From NCBI GenBank assembly GCA_903840825.1, contig CAIMHL010000255.1, positions 1-16,808 on the forward strand: 16,808 bases of DNA, read 5' to 3'. Under the pieces are notes generated by a model. It was not told the origin of the DNA, ran no database searches, and was given only the letters and a program-made list of their open reading frames with translations. Each line of letters opens with the position of its first letter. The first letter of the stretch is position 1. A program made the position numbers and the translations under genes. Below, piece by piece: positions 1 to 6,614 of this stretch. The stretch is from an uncultured beta proteobacterium. GTDB taxonomy: Bacteria; Pseudomonadota; Gammaproteobacteria; Burkholderiales; Burkholderiaceae_C.

Positions 1-204
1 CGGGCGGGCGGGTGCTGGCCGGACGGGCGGGTGCTGGCCGGACGGGCGGGTGCTGGCCGGACGGGCGGGTGCTGGCCGGACGGGCGGGTGCTGGCCGGGC
101 GGACGGGCGGACGGGCGGGTGCTGGCCGGGCGGACGGGAGGGTGCTGGCCGGGCGGGCGGGCGGACGGACGGGCGGGTGCTGGCCGGACGGGCGGGTGCT
201 GGCC
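1..204. repeat. G-rich tandem repeat array, 19-nt unit with 4-nt length steps
   Basis: The core word TGCTGGCC occurs nine times, starting at 13, 32, 51, 70, 89, 120, 143, 178 and 197. The first five copies are exactly 19 nt apart. Later spacings are 31, 23, 35 and 19, which is 19 plus 12, 4, 16 and 0. The length variation is therefore always a multiple of four and comes from extra GGGC or GGAC tetranucleotides. All G-runs lie on the + strand. The array starts inside a unit at position 1, so it probably continues beyond the window or marks an assembly break. Because 19 is not a multiple of three, the same peptide pattern appears in all three + frames, so those open frames are not genes. Confidence 0.95.
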
Positions 205-216
205 TGGGAACCAGGC
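202..216. repeat. Short perfect hairpin at the edge of the repeat array
   Basis: GCCTGG (202-207), a 3-nt GAA loop and CCAGGC (211-216) form a perfect 6-bp inverted repeat that closes the tandem array. No T-run follows, so it is not a canonical terminator. It could be chance in such GC-rich DNA. Confidence 0.5.
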
Positions 217-227
217 GCCGGGGATGA

Positions 228-256
228 TTTTTATGATTGGGGACTTTTTATGATTG
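228..256. repeat. 12-bp direct repeat upstream of the first + gene
   Basis: TTTTTATGATTG is present at 228-239 and again at 245-256, a 17-nt period. It is AT-rich against a very GC-rich flank. A partial third copy, ATGATTGCA, lies at the start codon of the first gene (321-329) and matches 250-258. It could be a regulator binding site, part of a promoter region, or a small duplication. Confidence 0.6.
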
Positions 257-282
257 CACAAGGGCAAAAAGTGTTTTACAGT
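254..282 (+). promoter_or_regulatory. Possible sigma70-type promoter for the small-gene operon
   Basis: A weak -35 candidate TTGCAC (254-259) is separated by 17 nt from TACAGT (277-282), which matches four of six -10 consensus bases. It sits about 40 nt upstream of the first start codon at 321, at the only place where a promoter for the 321-1914 run could lie before the repeat array. The -35 match is poor, so this is tentative. Confidence 0.3.
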
Positions 283-320
283 CTAGGTGTGCGCTGTTGC
301 ACTCTACCGGGGGAATGAAG

Positions 321-521
321 ATGATTGCAAAATATCACGGAAAGTGCGCGCGCACGGGGGCGGCTATCCGCCCCGGCGACAGCATCACGTTTACGCCAGC
401 GCGCAAGCCGGTGCTGGTGCAGCGGGTGTCCGACGTGATCACGTTCGGCGACAACACGTTTTATCGCAACAAAGCCGGCCGGTGCGAGGACGCACCCTGC
501 TGCGGCTGCTGCACGATATGA
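321..521 (+). CDS. Small Cys-rich phage protein, possible zinc finger (66 aa)
   Basis: Function is not known. The N-terminal stretch KYHGKCARTGAAIRPGD resembles small zinc-binding folds in which a Cys is followed by a turn and an IRPGD-type strand. The C-terminus is Cys-rich, with C55, C60, C61, C63 and C64, which together with C9 could bind metal. I chose the ATG at 321 because the GGGGGA at 309-314 sits a suitable distance upstream. An in-frame ATG two codons earlier (315) is also possible, and the longer open frame from 237 has no supporting signal. The stop overlaps the next start as ATGA (518-521), indicating translational coupling. It is the first gene of the + operon after the repeat array. 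Confidence 0.7.
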   Translation: MIAKYHGKCARTGAAIRPGDSITFTPARKPVLVQRVSDVITFGDNTFYRNKAGRCEDAPCCGCCTI

Positions 522-724
522 AAGCCGGTGACACCGTAGCGTTCACCGGGGCGGTGATCCGGCGCACCATGCATGACCCGATCACGGTCGGGATGCGCGG
601 TGTGATTCTCGACATCGACGGGGCCATCGCGCGCGTCGATTGTGGAAAGTCATTCCCGGATCATCCGACCGGCATTCGCTGGATACCGTTAGCCAATCTC
701 ACAACATTACCGGAATTGCCATGA
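518..724 (+). CDS. Small phage protein with SH3/KOW-like beta pattern (68 aa)
   Basis: The protein reads as alternating short beta strands: MKAGDTVAFTGAVIRR, then GMRGVILDIDGAIARVDCG, then a final WIPLANL strand. This is the general look of small SH3-like or KOW-like beta barrels used for nucleic-acid or protein contacts, but there is no diagnostic motif and the function is unknown. The start overlaps the previous stop (ATGA at 518-521) and the stop overlaps the next start (ATGA at 721-724), so it is embedded in a coupled operon. The in-frame extension upstream to 287 would overlap the previous gene almost completely and is rejected. Confidence 0.7.
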   Translation: MKAGDTVAFTGAVIRRTMHDPITVGMRGVILDIDGAIARVDCGKSFPDHPTGIRWIPLANLTTLPELP

Positions 725-924
725 AACCTACAGTACAGAATCTGCGGATGACCATCGAGGCGATGCGCCAAGAATTCGGGCGCACCTATTACCTTGAAGA
801 GGGCGGGTGCGGCGTCAGCTGGAAATTTTGCGAAGAGGGGCGCGGTGACCTGATCCGCGCCGAAACCCGCGCGGCGTTGCTGCGGGATGTTCAGAATTAC
901 CGCGAGGGGCTGCGCGATGCGTAA
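721..924 (+). CDS. Hypothetical phage protein (67 aa)
   Basis: Not recognised. The sequence is predominantly helical at both ends (about residues 4-20 and 44-66) around a Gly/Cys-containing centre (EEGGCGVSWKFCEEGRGD, roughly residues 26-43). It is charged and soluble, with no membrane segment or signal peptide. The start is set by the ATGA overlap with the upstream gene, and the stop overlaps the next small gene by 8 nt. Its tight packing in the operon is the main reason to call it a gene. Confidence 0.65.
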   Translation: MKPTVQNLRMTIEAMRQEFGRTYYLEEGGCGVSWKFCEEGRGDLIRAETRAALLRDVQNYREGLRDA

Positions 925-1012
925 ATTTTTGGTCGACCTGCTGCTAGCTACTATCGGCGCCGCGATTCTCGCGGCACCGCTTATCGTTTACTTTTGGGAG
1001 ATGAAACCATGA
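917..1012 (+). CDS. Tiny single-pass membrane protein (31 aa)
   Basis: A 31-codon frame encodes a short basic start (MRKF) followed by a continuous hydrophobic stretch (about residues 4-25) and a short polar tail. This is the pattern of a small inner-membrane peptide with its N-terminus in the cytoplasm. It overlaps the upstream gene by 8 nt and ends in an ATGA overlap with the downstream gene (1009-1012). It fills exactly the gap that would otherwise interrupt the operon. The function is unknown; small membrane peptides are common in phage early regions. Confidence 0.6.
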   Translation: MRKFLVDLLLATIGAAILAAPLIVYFWEMKP

Positions 1013-1194
1013 CCAACCACGAAAAAGCGTACAAGATATACGAGAAGCACGGCCAGTTTGCCGTGCACGATGCCGCTGAAACCGGCAAGTTGCGGGTGGA
1101 TTTGTGGGGTGAGTGCGAACCCTGCGAAATTGAAAGCCCCATCGAAGGCGGCTGCTGTTTAGTATGCGGAACCATATACGAGGCACAAAAATGA
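1009..1194 (+). CDS. Small zinc-ribbon-like phage protein (61 aa)
   Basis: Two Cys pairs are visible: C36-x2-C39 (in GECEPCE) and C50-x2-C53 (in GCCLVCG). They are separated by about ten residues, the typical layout of a small zinc ribbon or rubredoxin-like knuckle. The N-terminal 30 residues are helical and charged. I chose the ATG at 1009 because it forms an ATGA overlap with the preceding stop; an upstream in-frame ATG at 994 lies inside the previous gene. The role is unknown, with nucleic-acid or protein binding plausible from the fold type only. Confidence 0.7.
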   Translation: MTNHEKAYKIYEKHGQFAVHDAAETGKLRVDLWGECEPCEIESPIEGGCCLVCGTIYEAQK

Positions 1195-1502
1195 TTGCGC
1201 TGAACATCGACGGAACAGAGTTCACCCTGCGCCCTGAGAACGCGGAGAACGTGCGCGCCTTATGTGCCAGCATCCGCACCAAGGGCAAGGGCCGGAAGTT
1301 TAAGCCCGACGCGCCCAGGCTCAAGATGGCGCGGCAGTACCCAACGCGCGCAGAATCAACGGGTGAGTATGTGCGCCAGTTCGAGATGTTGAACGAGAAA
1401 ATTATGCCGCCGTGCGTTGCGCGGTTCGCGCCGCTCAATGATCGGCCAACGACACACTATGACCCGACAATGCCAATTTGCGCGGAAGAGGTGCTCGCAT
1501 GA
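1191..1502 (+). CDS. Hypothetical phage protein (103 aa)
   Basis: Not recognised. The N-terminus (MIALNIDGTEFTLRPENAEN) looks like a beta hairpin followed by a helix. A basic stretch rich in Lys and Arg (TKGKGRKFKPDAPRLKMAR, about residues 29-47) could contact nucleic acid. The C-terminal third is Pro-rich and probably loosely structured. ATGA overlaps join it to both neighbours (1191-1194 and 1499-1502). The in-frame ATG at 1164 is rejected because it lies well inside the upstream gene. Confidence 0.65.
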   Translation: MIALNIDGTEFTLRPENAENVRALCASIRTKGKGRKFKPDAPRLKMARQYPTRAESTGEYVRQFEMLNEKIMPPCVARFAPLNDRPTTHYDPTMPICAEEVLA

Positions 1503-1867
1503 AAATCAAACTTGAAAAGTGCGCCGCCGCTCTGGCGGCGGTGAACGGCACCGCCACCGCTCACACTTACACCGCGCTCGACCTCAACATGGTGGCCGAC
1601 CGCGCGGAGGCGCAGATGGACGCGTTGGGGCTCACGCTCGCGCAACGCGCGGGCGCTGTGGTGCATTGTGTGAGCGGCGGCGAGGTGCCGAACGCATATA
1701 AGTACAGCCGCGCACTTACCCGCGCGCGTCTTGAGCGTACTACCGGCGGCTGGTGGTTGACTGAAGCAAAGAAAATCAACGGCTGGGTGGGCTTTGAAGC
1801 GCTGCACTTAACGCCTGGCCAAGATGCCGCCGCCATCGCGCACTTGCGAAAAGGTTATCGGTGTTGA
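1499..1867 (+). CDS. Hypothetical phage protein (122 aa)
   Basis: Not recognised. An Ala-rich N-terminal half, with helices around residues 5-15 and 30-50, is followed by a GGWWLTEAKK segment near residue 83 and a C-terminal helix. No catalytic motif, membrane segment or signal is visible. The start is fixed by the ATGA overlap with the upstream gene; a candidate 21 nt upstream has no added support. It is the last clear gene of the + operon before the terminator at 1917-1941. Confidence 0.6.
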   Translation: MKIKLEKCAAALAAVNGTATAHTYTALDLNMVADRAEAQMDALGLTLAQRAGAVVHCVSGGEVPNAYKYSRALTRARLERTTGGWWLTEAKKINGWVGFEALHLTPGQDAAAIAHLRKGYRC

Positions 1868-1914
1868 TAGCGGCAGTGATAGCCGCTATCATTATCCTGC
1901 TCCTTGACCTTTAA
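1861..1914 (+). CDS. Possible tiny hydrophobic peptide (17 aa), GTG start
   Basis: A 17-codon frame starts with GTG and is preceded by AAAAGG six bases upstream. After the start residue it reads LIAAVIAAIIILLLDL, almost entirely hydrophobic. It overlaps the end of the previous gene by 7 nt and stops just before the terminator stem. It could be a membrane peptide like the one at 917-1012. Against this, much of its coding DNA also forms the 9-bp hairpin at 1866-1890, so the open frame may be incidental. Confidence 0.25.
   Translation: MLIAAVIAAIIILLLDL
1866..1890. repeat. Perfect 9-bp inverted repeat before the terminator
   Basis: GATAGCGGC (1866-1874) and GCCGCTATC (1882-1890) are exact reverse complements around a 7-nt loop. 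The stem begins at the stop codon of the upstream gene. There is no T-run behind it, so it is not itself a terminator. It may protect the 3' end of the operon transcript or pause transcription ahead of the terminator 27 nt downstream. Confidence 0.65.
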
Positions 1915-1916
1915 AT

Positions 1917-1941
1917 GCCCCGCTTACGCGGGGCTTTTTTT
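1917..1941 (+). terminator. Rho-independent terminator of the + small-gene operon
   Basis: A perfect 7-bp stem, GCCCCGC (1917-1923) and GCGGGGC (1928-1934), encloses a 4-nt TTAC loop and is followed at once by seven T residues (1935-1941). It is orientated to stop + transcription. The loop contains the stop codon of the opposing primase-helicase gene, and the T-tract is read on the other strand as its final Lys codons. The terminator and the 3' end of that gene therefore share DNA. On the minus side the stem is followed only by a weak T stretch, so leftward termination is doubtful. Confidence 0.85.
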
Positions 1942-4140
1942 CGTCTCGACCATAGCGCGCAGTTCAGACTTAGGTGTGCCGGCCATCTCAGGCGCGCGGA
2001 AGATGTGTTTCTTGGTGCTGTAGTCGCGGGAATGCAGCCGCCCCATGTCGACCCAGCCGGCCTCCTTAAGCGCGTGGAACAGCGCCGCCGTGGGGGGTGT
2101 CTTGACGTGCGCGGGGTAATGGACGCGGTCGAGAATCAAGTGGAACGGGCCGCAGATAACGCCTGACTTGAAATCCCCCTCTCGGTTTCGGATAACGTCC
2201 ACCAGCACGGCTTCGGCCGGTGACATGGCTGCGGAAATCAAGATCGCCTTGGCCTCGGTCATGGGCGGCGGGGCCGTAGGGTTCCACGCGGAGACGTCGT
2301 ATGACATAAGGTAATGAGCAACCGCGCCGAACCCGTCCTGACGGGTGTACCAGTTCCAAAGCGCGTCGGCCTCGGCGGCCGGCAGCTTGTCGGCATCGCT
2401 CCACAATACGAACCAGCGGCGATCCTCGGAGGGCAGGGAGATCGCGCCGCGCTCATTCGTGAACGCCACAACGAAGATCCGATTGAGTGCCATGTACGGG
2501 TGCAAGCCCTTGCGGTTGACCGGCAGCAACTCAGGGGGCGCCGCAATGATTGGCTTGAGGGTGTTTTCGATGGCGCGGCGATCCTTGGCGTCGGTCTGGC
2601 GCAGCTCGGCGATTTCCATCACCTCGCACTCGAGCGCATAACCCCATTGCGAAGTAAGTTCTTCATTCTTGACCATCGAGCAGTTCGATTTAGTCGCGCC
2701 GCCGATGGCCCAGAAGAACGGGGCCATGAGGGTGTCCTTGCCCGAGCCGTGGTTGCCGCCCAGCAAGATAGCGTGATTGATCTTGATGCTTGGGTATTGC
2801 ACCTTGTGGGCCAGCGCGGCGAGGAAATGCGCGCGCTCTTCGGGGATCGGGATCATCCGCTCGACGTGGCGCAGCCAATAGCCAACGTCGCCGGGCACGG
2901 GGGCGGGCCTTTGATCGCGCCAGCGGTTGCCGTAGACCAGCCCATCACGGGTGACCAGCGTCGAGCCGCCGGCCGCGTAAGTGATCGCGGTTAAGCTATG
3001 CGCGCCGTTGGCTTGGCGATTCTCATCGAAGCAGATTGACGCCTCGATGCGTCGGCCGTTGTGGTTGCTGGTGCAACCGACGTGACGATAAGTGGCGTTG
3101 AACGTGCTGCGCGTCATGGTGCGGCGGTCGTCTAGGTTGAAGAACGCATCATCGTCTTGGATGTACGCCCACTTCGACCACCAGTCGGCCTTGTCAATCC
3201 GGCCAAGCTCGCGCTGCTCGACCAAAGCAACAATCTCGGCGGCGCGGTCGGGGTACTCAGGTGAAGGGTTCAGTTTGGCGGACACGGCCTGCATCATCGT
3301 CGCCATGAGTTCAGATCGGAAGCCGTGCGTGTGCTGGGGGCCACCGGAGTCGGCCACCCAGCGCAGGAACGCCACGCTGTCCCAGTCGAGACAATGGCCG
3401 TGAAAGCAGGCGAAGGCGCGGGTAGCGGGCAGGTAGCGCGCGCCGACCTGATCGTCGGAGTGCTCGGCGCTGTTGGGGCACTTGACGCCCCACCAGCCCG
3501 AGGAATTTCCGCGCTCCAACACCTCGCCCCTGCCGGACAGCCACTCGATCACGTCGTCGGGGGCGGCGTCTACAGTCACGCTCGACACGCTGCCGCTGTT
3601 CGCTTCGGCGGGCGTCACGTTGAGGGCGGTGCAAATCTCCGCAAGCGTGTACTCACGGTCCTTGTGCATCTCGACCAGCCGCGAGACAAAACCATTCTTG
3701 TGGTTGACTGACCCGGGGATTCGGAAATTTCTGACTGGGTTAATGGCGCCTGGGTCGGTATAGCCAGCGGCGGCGATGGCGATGATGGCAGCGGCAAACT
3801 GATGCTTGGTCGGCTGGTCGCTGAACGTGTAGCCCCATTGAAAGTTACCCGGCGACGTTTCCATGATCCACGTCGGGGGCAGCGGGGGTTCCTTGCTCTT
3901 GGTGCCAATGTCGTCCAGCACCATGACCAGCACGTGCTCGATGTTGGCGCTCGACGCCGACACATGGCCGTCGCGGAAGCGGTCGAGGATGTACGAGCCG
4001 GTGTTGCCATACCAGCCGCCGCCGGGGGCGTACTTATGCGGCAGAAACGCGGGGTAGCTGAAGCCTTCGCCTTTAGGTTTTTGCTTGACGATCAGAAAAG
4101 TTTCGCCATCAGCAGCTAGGGAACACAGGTAATCAATCAT
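1924..4140 (-). CDS. Primase-helicase: AEP-like primase fused to DUF5906-type helicase (738 aa)
   Basis: The N-terminal part looks like an archaeo-eukaryotic-type primase: an acidic motif VLDDIG near residues 74-79, ETSPGN near 94-99, and FRIPGSVNHK near 139-148, as in RepB-like primases. A Cys/His cluster follows at about residues 221-250 (C-x5-H, later CFHGHC) and may bind zinc. The C-terminal half is a P-loop ATPase of the phage DUF5906/SF3-like class, with GGNHGSGKDT near 461-470, acidic ECEVMEIAEL near 504-513, and a sensor-like FTNERGAISLPSEDRRW near 560-576. It probably primes and unwinds DNA for the polymerase encoded just upstream. I set the start at the ATG at 4140 because it forms an ATGA overlap with the polymerase stop. 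The open frame extends 32 codons further, but that would overlap the polymerase by about 100 nt. Confidence 0.85.
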   Translation of the reverse strand: MIDYLCSLAADGETFLIVKQKPKGEGFSYPAFLPHKYAPGGGWYGNTGSYILDRFRDGHVSASSANIEHVLVMVLDDIGTKSKEPPLPPTWIMETSPGNFQWGYTFSDQPTKHQFAAAIIAIAAAGYTDPGAINPVRNFRIPGSVNHKNGFVSRLVEMHKDREYTLAEICTALNVTPAEANSGSVSSVTVDAAPDDVIEWLSGRGEVLERGNSSGWWGVKCPNSAEHSDDQVGARYLPATRAFACFHGHCLDWDSVAFLRWVADSGGPQHTHGFRSELMATMMQAVSAKLNPSPEYPDRAAEIVALVEQRELGRIDKADWWSKWAYIQDDDAFFNLDDRRTMTRSTFNATYRHVGCTSNHNGRRIEASICFDENRQANGAHSLTAITYAAGGSTLVTRDGLVYGNRWRDQRPAPVPGDVGYWLRHVERMIPIPEERAHFLAALAHKVQYPSIKINHAILLGGNHGSGKDTLMAPFFWAIGGATKSNCSMVKNEELTSQWGYALECEVMEIAELRQTDAKDRRAIENTLKPIIAAPPELLPVNRKGLHPYMALNRIFVVAFTNERGAISLPSEDRRWFVLWSDADKLPAAEADALWNWYTRQDGFGAVAHYLMSYDVSAWNPTAPPPMTEAKAILISAAMSPAEAVLVDVIRNREGDFKSGVICGPFHLILDRVHYPAHVKTPPTAALFHALKEAGWVDMGRLHSRDYSTKKHIFRAPEMAGTPKSELRAMVETKKSPA

Positions 4141-5996
4141 TTGCCGTAACGCTCCATTGTTTTGACCTCGGCCTTTAAAGGCAAATCCGACGCCCACGCG
4201 GGCGGGGTACACATAATTCGTTCTAGTTCGGGGCAAGCGCCCTCGACAACAATTTCGTCATGGACGTGCAGAACGACGTTCGGCACTTGACGCAGCGCAT
4301 GGCGCAACAAATCGTTGGCGACTGCTTGGGTGATGTTCTCGCAAGCCAGACCCTTCCAGAGTCGAGCGCGGGGCCATTCTTTTGCATCTTGGGCTGGCTT
4401 CCATGCTGCCTTTGCGTAGGTGATGCCGTCATCCTCGATGCGGGCAAAGGGGTAGCAGAGGATACGCCCCGAAGGGAGCGCGTACCATAGGTGCTGCCCA
4501 TTAAAACAGTAAGTAACCCGGGCGGCCTTGATGTGCTTGCCGGGGTTTCTCATGGCGGCGTTGTATGCCCACTCAAGGTTCGACCAGTAACGCACGGCCC
4601 ACGGGTTCGCGCGGCGCCACACCTCGACTGTTGACCGCGCTTCAAGTTCAGTTAACTTGACCCCATAAGCGCGGCCCATCGAAGCAAAGGCGTTATGCCC
4701 GCCGCCGAAACCGCAGGCGAGAATGGCGACCTTCCCGATCTGGCGCTGCTCGGGCGTGACCTCGCGCGTGTTGAATAATTTCATGGCCTCGTTGACGTAG
4801 ATGTCACCGCCAGCGCGGAACACATCCAGCACCTCGTCACCCTCGGTGGACAGCCACGGCGTCAGGCGCGCCTCAATAGCCGACCAGTCGGCCACAGTAA
4901 AAGGCCCGCGCATGGCGGGCCGGAGCATGGTCTTGAGAACGTCGGTTGTGCGAGTGCCAAACTCAGGCACGACAGACCGGCCCTCAACGATGGCGGCGCG
5001 CACAGCCTCGGGCTCCTTGTGGCACTTGCGCCCGAAGTTATGCACCTGCAACCCGTAGGACGACGCGCGGCCAGTAGCCGATCCACCGGCAAAGACGAAC
5101 GCGCCTCGAACGCGCTGGTCTTCAACGTCGGCAAGATCGGCCATGCGTTGAAACTTGGCGACCGACGACGCCCAAAGATCGTCGGCACATTGGATGACCT
5201 CGCGCACATCCGAGTCGAGGTCGGTCGTCAGCAGGTTGGCGCGCACGGTCTTGTCGATGGATATCTTGTTGTTCTCCATCAGCATCAAACTCTGGCCTTC
5301 TCTGTCCAGACGCGCAAAAACCCACTCACGCATTTTCGGTGAGCGCACGGTCGGCACAGCGCCATGCGTCACCTCAGAAACAATCTGCTGTATGTCCTTG
5401 ACCTCCTGCGCGGCGTACTTGACGGCACCACGGGCCAGCGCCACATCGACGCGCACCCCACGGTCGTTGATGCGCTCGTTGACGTGGTAGTCCAGCAGCT
5501 CGTCGTCGGTCAACTGGCGCAAGCTGGTGCTGATGGCGCGCATCGCCCGCACGTCCTGCTCGCAGTAGGCGTACAGCTCGGGCAGCAGCGCGGTGTTATA
5601 GGGCGGGATGCAGCATTGGCGCACCAGATGCCCGCCCCGGTGATCCTTGCGCATCGACGCGCCGAAGAACCGCCCCACGTCCTCAAGCGAACCAGGCGCA
5701 CAGTTGGCGCGGGCTTGTGTAGCGGTGCAGTAGAACTGCTCCAGCTTGAACTCAATCTGGAGCACGTACCAGAAAATCAGGCGCTCGAACGCGGCGTTGT
5801 GCGCCCTGATCTGGCCGGTGAACTGGGCGACCTGTACGGGAAATGGACGTTCAGGCATCCAAGTCTGTACAGGTTCATCGTCGAAAGCGTAGGACATACA
5901 CAAGACTTCTGTGCTGATGTCCTGAGCGTAGTTGTAAACGCCTGCGGTTTTTAGGTCGCAGGCGCTACGGGTTTCAAAATCAACCCAAAGGATCAC
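4137..5996 (-). CDS. Phage DNA polymerase I-type (family A) with 3'-5' exonuclease (619 aa)
   Basis: The N-terminal proofreading exonuclease shows Exo I as VDFET (D6, E8), Exo II as HNAAFER (about 66-72, with Glu where many DnaQ enzymes have Asp), and Exo III as YCEQD (144-148). The polymerase domain shows motif A DWSAIEAR (D370), motif B RQIGK with FG at 430-431 (R418, K422, F430), and motif C HVHDE (D580, E581). All key catalytic residues are present. Phe at the position equivalent to E. coli Pol I F762 predicts discrimination against dideoxynucleotides. There is no 5'-nuclease domain, as usual for phage enzymes. The start codon is GTG, five bases after the upstream stop with no clear Shine-Dalgarno, so translation is probably coupled. 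Confidence 0.93.
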   Translation of the reverse strand: MILWVDFETRSACDLKTAGVYNYAQDISTEVLCMSYAFDDEPVQTWMPERPFPVQVAQFTGQIRAHNAAFERLIFWYVLQIEFKLEQFYCTATQARANCAPGSLEDVGRFFGASMRKDHRGGHLVRQCCIPPYNTALLPELYAYCEQDVRAMRAISTSLRQLTDDELLDYHVNERINDRGVRVDVALARGAVKYAAQEVKDIQQIVSEVTHGAVPTVRSPKMREWVFARLDREGQSLMLMENNKISIDKTVRANLLTTDLDSDVREVIQCADDLWASSVAKFQRMADLADVEDQRVRGAFVFAGGSATGRASSYGLQVHNFGRKCHKEPEAVRAAIVEGRSVVPEFGTRTTDVLKTMLRPAMRGPFTVADWSAIEARLTPWLSTEGDEVLDVFRAGGDIYVNEAMKLFNTREVTPEQRQIGKVAILACGFGGGHNAFASMGRAYGVKLTELEARSTVEVWRRANPWAVRYWSNLEWAYNAAMRNPGKHIKAARVTYCFNGQHLWYALPSGRILCYPFARIEDDGITYAKAAWKPAQDAKEWPRARLWKGLACENITQAVANDLLRHALRQVPNVVLHVHDEIVVEGACPELERIMCTPPAWASDLPLKAEVKTMERYGK

Positions 5997-6001
5997 GGCA
6001 A

Positions 6002-6610
6002 TTACTCAGTAATCGCCCGACGACGACGGGCCGGTGCTTCCGGTTCCGCTTTCGCCTCGCCTTCCATGCCGATCCACGCCTCGACTTCAAACACCGGGGT
6101 GTAGATACGGCCAAAGGACTTGTGCATATAGTGCTCCTTCTTGAGACGCACCACAGGCACCGGCGACTCAGGGCTCGCATCGACGCGCTCGGCAATCTTG
6201 ATGCCCATCGACTGGACTGCGCGCTTGCCACCAACGCTGGTCACCGTGTAACGCACCTCAAGACCCTCGTCTTCACCCTTAATGCACTTCATCGAAAGGC
6301 CGACCTGCTCCTCCCAGCCGCGCTTGGCGTTAGGCGGCGCTGCTTCGAGTTCGGGCAGCGGCGAGGTGATCGAGGTCATCTTCTCGCCCAAGACCTCACC
6401 TTCACCCCACGCGATGTAGCCGTGGACGAAGCTGAACGGGTTGACCGCCCACAACGAGTCGGCATCGACCTCGGTCTGGTCAGCACCGAAGACCCAATGG
6501 CCGGTCTTGTCCATCTTGAGGATGGCCGTACCGCCAGCGGCGGATGGGGCGACGGCACGAAGCGCGATAGCGACCGCGCCGATAGAACTGTTTTGGACTA
6601 CTGGAAACAT
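6002..6610 (-). CDS. Replication-operon protein, possible ssDNA-binding protein (202 aa)
   Basis: I do not recognise the family with certainty. It lies between a Cas4-like nuclease and DNA polymerase, the place where phages with this gene set often carry a single-stranded DNA-binding protein, so that role is inferred from context. The body is rich in beta strands (for example TGHWVFGADQTEV and LEVRYTVTSVGGKR). The C-terminal tail has an Ala/Glu/Pro linker ending in four Arg (ARRRRAITE), unlike the acidic tip of bacterial SSB. The ATG at 6610 has a good site, AAGGAT, overlapping the stop of the upstream gene. The gap to that gene is 4 nt. Confidence 0.75.
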   Translation of the reverse strand: MFPVVQNSSIGAVAIALRAVAPSAAGGTAILKMDKTGHWVFGADQTEVDADSLWAVNPFSFVHGYIAWGEGEVLGEKMTSITSPLPELEAAPPNAKRGWEEQVGLSMKCIKGEDEGLEVRYTVTSVGGKRAVQSMGIKIAERVDASPESPVPVVRLKKEHYMHKSFGRIYTPVFEVEAWIGMEGEAKAEPEAPARRRRAITE

Positions 6611-6614
6611 TTGT

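Noticed and set aside
1..204. CRISPR array
   Set aside because: There are no unique spacers; the whole unit repeats and the variation is in simple tetranucleotides.
12..318. Three overlapping + open frames giving a repeated Gly/Arg/Ala/Trp-rich peptide
   Set aside because: They only reflect the 19-nt repeat read in all three frames; there is no ribosome site or plausible protein.
250..318. 22-codon frame beginning MIAQGQKVF before the first + gene
   Set aside because: No ribosome site, overlaps the proposed promoter, and the sequence has no recognisable character.
2314..2994. 226-codon + frame
   Set aside because: It is antisense to the primase-helicase and contains no domain; high GC creates long shadow frames here.
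4141..4236. N-terminal extension of the primase-helicase
   Set aside because: It would overlap the polymerase gene by about 100 nt, whereas ATG 4140 gives a clean ATGA junction.
5364..5954. 196-codon + frame
   Set aside because: Antisense to the polymerase exonuclease domain with no family features.
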